Positions 62,415 to 64,000 of a stretch of 64,000 nucleotides of DNA are shown one piece after another. Source of the DNA: Geothrix fuzhouensis (GTDB lineage: Bacteria; Acidobacteriota; Holophagae; Holophagales; Holophagaceae); assembly GCF_024609325.1 (NCBI RefSeq), contig NZ_JANHMQ010000004.1, positions 1 through 64,000 on the forward strand, read 5' to 3'. Each line of letters opens with the position of its first letter. The stretch's first letter is position 1. The notes under the pieces were generated by a model, which saw only the letters and a list, made by a program, of their open reading frames with translations, searched no databases and was not told where the DNA came from. The position numbers were made by a program, and so were the translations under genes.

Positions 62415-63878
62415 TCACCCCACCGTCCAGGGGACGTCGGACTGATCCTCAGGTTCCTGGCTGAAGTCCGACTTCCGCAGCCGACGGGAGCGGACCACCG
62501 TGACCGTGCAGGGGGCCTGAGCGGCGACCTGGCTGGAGACGCTGCCCAGGAGGGAACGGCGGAGGGAGCTGGCGCGGGCGCCAATCACCACGTGGTCCAC
62601 GCGGTTGGCGTTCACGTAATGGAGAATGGCCGAGGCGGAATCCGGAGACTGCAGCACATGGAAGCTGATCCGGCCCTCCTCCAGGCCCAGGCTTTCCGCC
62701 CAGTGACGGAGCTCCACCAGGCGCTGGAGGTGGATATTTCGGCCCTGGTCGTCCACGGTCTGATCCAGCGTGATGCGCCCCAGCTTGAACACGTTCAGGC
62801 AGGCCACCCGGGCCCCCGGGAGGGCGGGTAGCATGTGGGCCACCATGGTGCGAAGCAGCTCGGCGGTGGGAGCCGCTTCGGGGGAGAGATCGATGGCCAC
62901 CGCGAGGATGGGCGCGTCCCCATCGTGCTGAGTGGGGGTCTTGCCCGTGGGAATCGAGAGCTCCCGATCCGCGAAGCGGCGCCGGAGGACCGTGGTGAAG
63001 GAGTCCTGACGCAGCTTCTCCGAGCGGGCGGTCAGCTTCACCTGATCGGGGTGCCGAAGGGCCAGGGCCAGATGGGCGGCGGTGGGGTAGCGCCAGGCCG
63101 GATGCACCTCCAGGCAGCGCAGGATGATTTCCTGGAGCCAAGGCGGGCAGTCCGGGCGGAGCAGACGCGGAGGCACCGAATCCCGCCAGAGGCGGCGCTT
63201 CAGGCCGGACAGGCGCTGGGGATCGCCAAAGGGCCGCACGCCCGTAACGAAGAAATACATCAGCACGCCCAAGGCGAACTGGTCGCTGCGGGGGTCCTTC
63301 CGGAAGCCGAGGACCTGCTCCGGGGCCATGTAGGGCGCGGTGCCGTAGGGCAGCCGGAACTCCTCGCCCATCAAGTCGGGCAACTCATCGTGGTGCGACA
63401 GGCCGAAGTCGATAAGGACCATCTCGCCGGTGGGCCGGGTAAGGAGGTTGGAAGGCTTCACATCCAGGTGGACCACATGCTGGCGATGGAGGTCGTCCAG
63501 GGCCATGGCGATGCGTGCGCCCAGGGCCGCCACCTCCGCCCACGGCAGGGGCAGCTGGGTCAGTCTTGGCAGGAGGGAAGGGCCGGGGATCCGCTCCATG
63601 ACCAGGTAGGGTTGGAGGCCGGTGGTGCCTTGGGCGATGAACTTGGGCACATGGGGTCCCGACAGGCGCGGGAGGATCATCTGCTCCATCTCGAAGCCGA
63701 CGATGGCGGCAGGGTCGGTGCCTTCTGACAGGATCGGCGCCTTCACCAGCAGGGGGAACGGGATGTCGGGATGGGAGGCGGCCCAGAGCGAGGCCATGCC
63801 GCCCCGGTGAATGCGCTCACCGACGCAGAAGCCGTCGAGGATGGTTCCGGGTGCGATCGTCTCCGGGTGCATGCTCAT
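62415..63878 (-). CDS. Ser/Thr protein kinase fused to a universal stress protein domain
   Basis: A 487-aa soluble protein. The N-terminal Hanks-type kinase (about 18-285) has a glycine-rich loop (HRGGMASLW), the VK lysine, a non-RD catalytic loop (HLDVKPSN) and DFG in LIDFGLSHH. The C-terminal part (about 322-465) is a UspA-like domain beginning ILAVAIDLSPEA. It ends with the nucleotide-binding pattern GARASSLRRSLLGSVS...PCTVTVV. The ATGA overlap with the upstream gene indicates coupling. No membrane helix is present. Confidence 0.93.
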   Translation of the reverse strand: MSMHPETIAPGTILDGFCVGERIHRGGMASLWAASHPDIPFPLLVKAPILSEGTDPAAIVGFEMEQMILPRLSGPHVPKFIAQGTTGLQPYLVMERIPGPSLLPRLTQLPLPWAEVAALGARIAMALDDLHRQHVVHLDVKPSNLLTRPTGEMVLIDFGLSHHDELPDLMGEEFRLPYGTAPYMAPEQVLGFRKDPRSDQFALGVLMYFFVTGVRPFGDPQRLSGLKRRLWRDSVPPRLLRPDCPPWLQEIILRCLEVHPAWRYPTAAHLALALRHPDQVKLTARSEKLRQDSFTTVLRRRFADRELSIPTGKTPTQHDGDAPILAVAIDLSPEAAPTAELLRTMVAHMLPALPGARVACLNVFKLGRITLDQTVDDQGRNIHLQRLVELRHWAESLGLEEGRISFHVLQSPDSASAILHYVNANRVDHVVIGARASSLRRSLLGSVSSQVAAQAPCTVTVVRSRRLRKSDFSQEPEDQSDVPWTVG

Positions 63879-64000
63879 CGTCCTTCCCGGAGCCGCCTCG
63901 CCAGGGCCGGAGGCAGGCCAGCCTCCAGAATTGACGCGGCGGCCGCCTGGACATCATAGGGCACCCGGAAGTGGGTGATCTCGGAAGTGGTGGTGTCGAG
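63875..64000 (-). CDS. C-terminal end of an unidentified gene (partial)
   Basis: Minus-strand frame open to the window edge, giving 41 residues ending PALARRLREGR. The stop overlaps the kinase-Usp start (ATGA). Too little is visible to name the product. The coupling suggests a partner or substrate of the kinase-Usp protein. Confidence 0.75.
   Translation of the reverse strand, partial: LDTTTSEITHFRVPYDVQAAAASILEAGLPPALARRLREGR

Overview
The window is one contiguous stretch of a GC-rich bacterial chromosome, densely coded and typically Gram-negative in its gene content: a lipid A-type acyltransferase, a heptose-phosphate adenylyltransferase, outer-membrane beta-barrel proteins and a dihaem c-type cytochrome. 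RNase Y, type III glutamine synthetase (GlnN), class II DAHP synthase, type-Z uS14 and several Ser/Thr kinases together suggest Acidobacteriota, perhaps Holophagae (Geothrix-like). That placement is inference, because no 16S rRNA is present.

Region 1 (1-9.1 kb) starts with the 5S gene that ends an rRNA operon. It continues thrS-infC-rpmI-rplT, then pheS-pheT, a small coiled-coil gene, zapA, a probable 6S RNA and rny. infC starts at ATT, and PheT lacks the usual N-terminal tRNA-binding OB domain. Region 2 (9.1-18.2 kb) is a signalling block: two hybrid histidine kinases, plus a beta-propeller sensor kinase translationally overlapped with a NarL-type regulator. Region 3 (18.3-28.9 kb) holds alaS, purH, a short orphan NuoG, a YiiX-like hydrolase, a lipoprotein, an LpxL-like acyltransferase, an RsgA without its zinc knuckle, and an EF-P with an EfpL-like tip loop. 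Two long inverted-repeat elements sit between these genes.

Region 4 (28.9-44.3 kb) is mixed. It includes a Ser/Thr kinase, a CPBP protease, a thioesterase, a broken SRPBCC gene, DAHP synthase, and a kinase / TsdA-like dihaem cytochrome / OmpR regulator cluster. It also includes a 0.4-kb terminal-inverted-repeat element, nadA, glnN with an attenuator-like leader, outer-membrane proteins, a heptose adenylyltransferase and an FmdB protein. Region 5 (44.3-62.4 kb) is the str-S10-spc-alpha ribosomal protein supercluster, from rpsL to rplQ. It lacks tuf after fusA and map between adk and infA. Region 6 is a Ser/Thr kinase fused to a universal stress protein domain, coupled to a gene that runs off the window.

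No phage, insertion sequence with a transposase, CRISPR array or tRNA gene was recognised. The least explained material is non-coding. It comprises a hairpin family with compensatory arm changes placed after ribosomal or translation-factor stop codons, three larger inverted-repeat elements (two sharing an internal hairpin), and switch-like leaders ahead of rplT, rpsJ and glnN.
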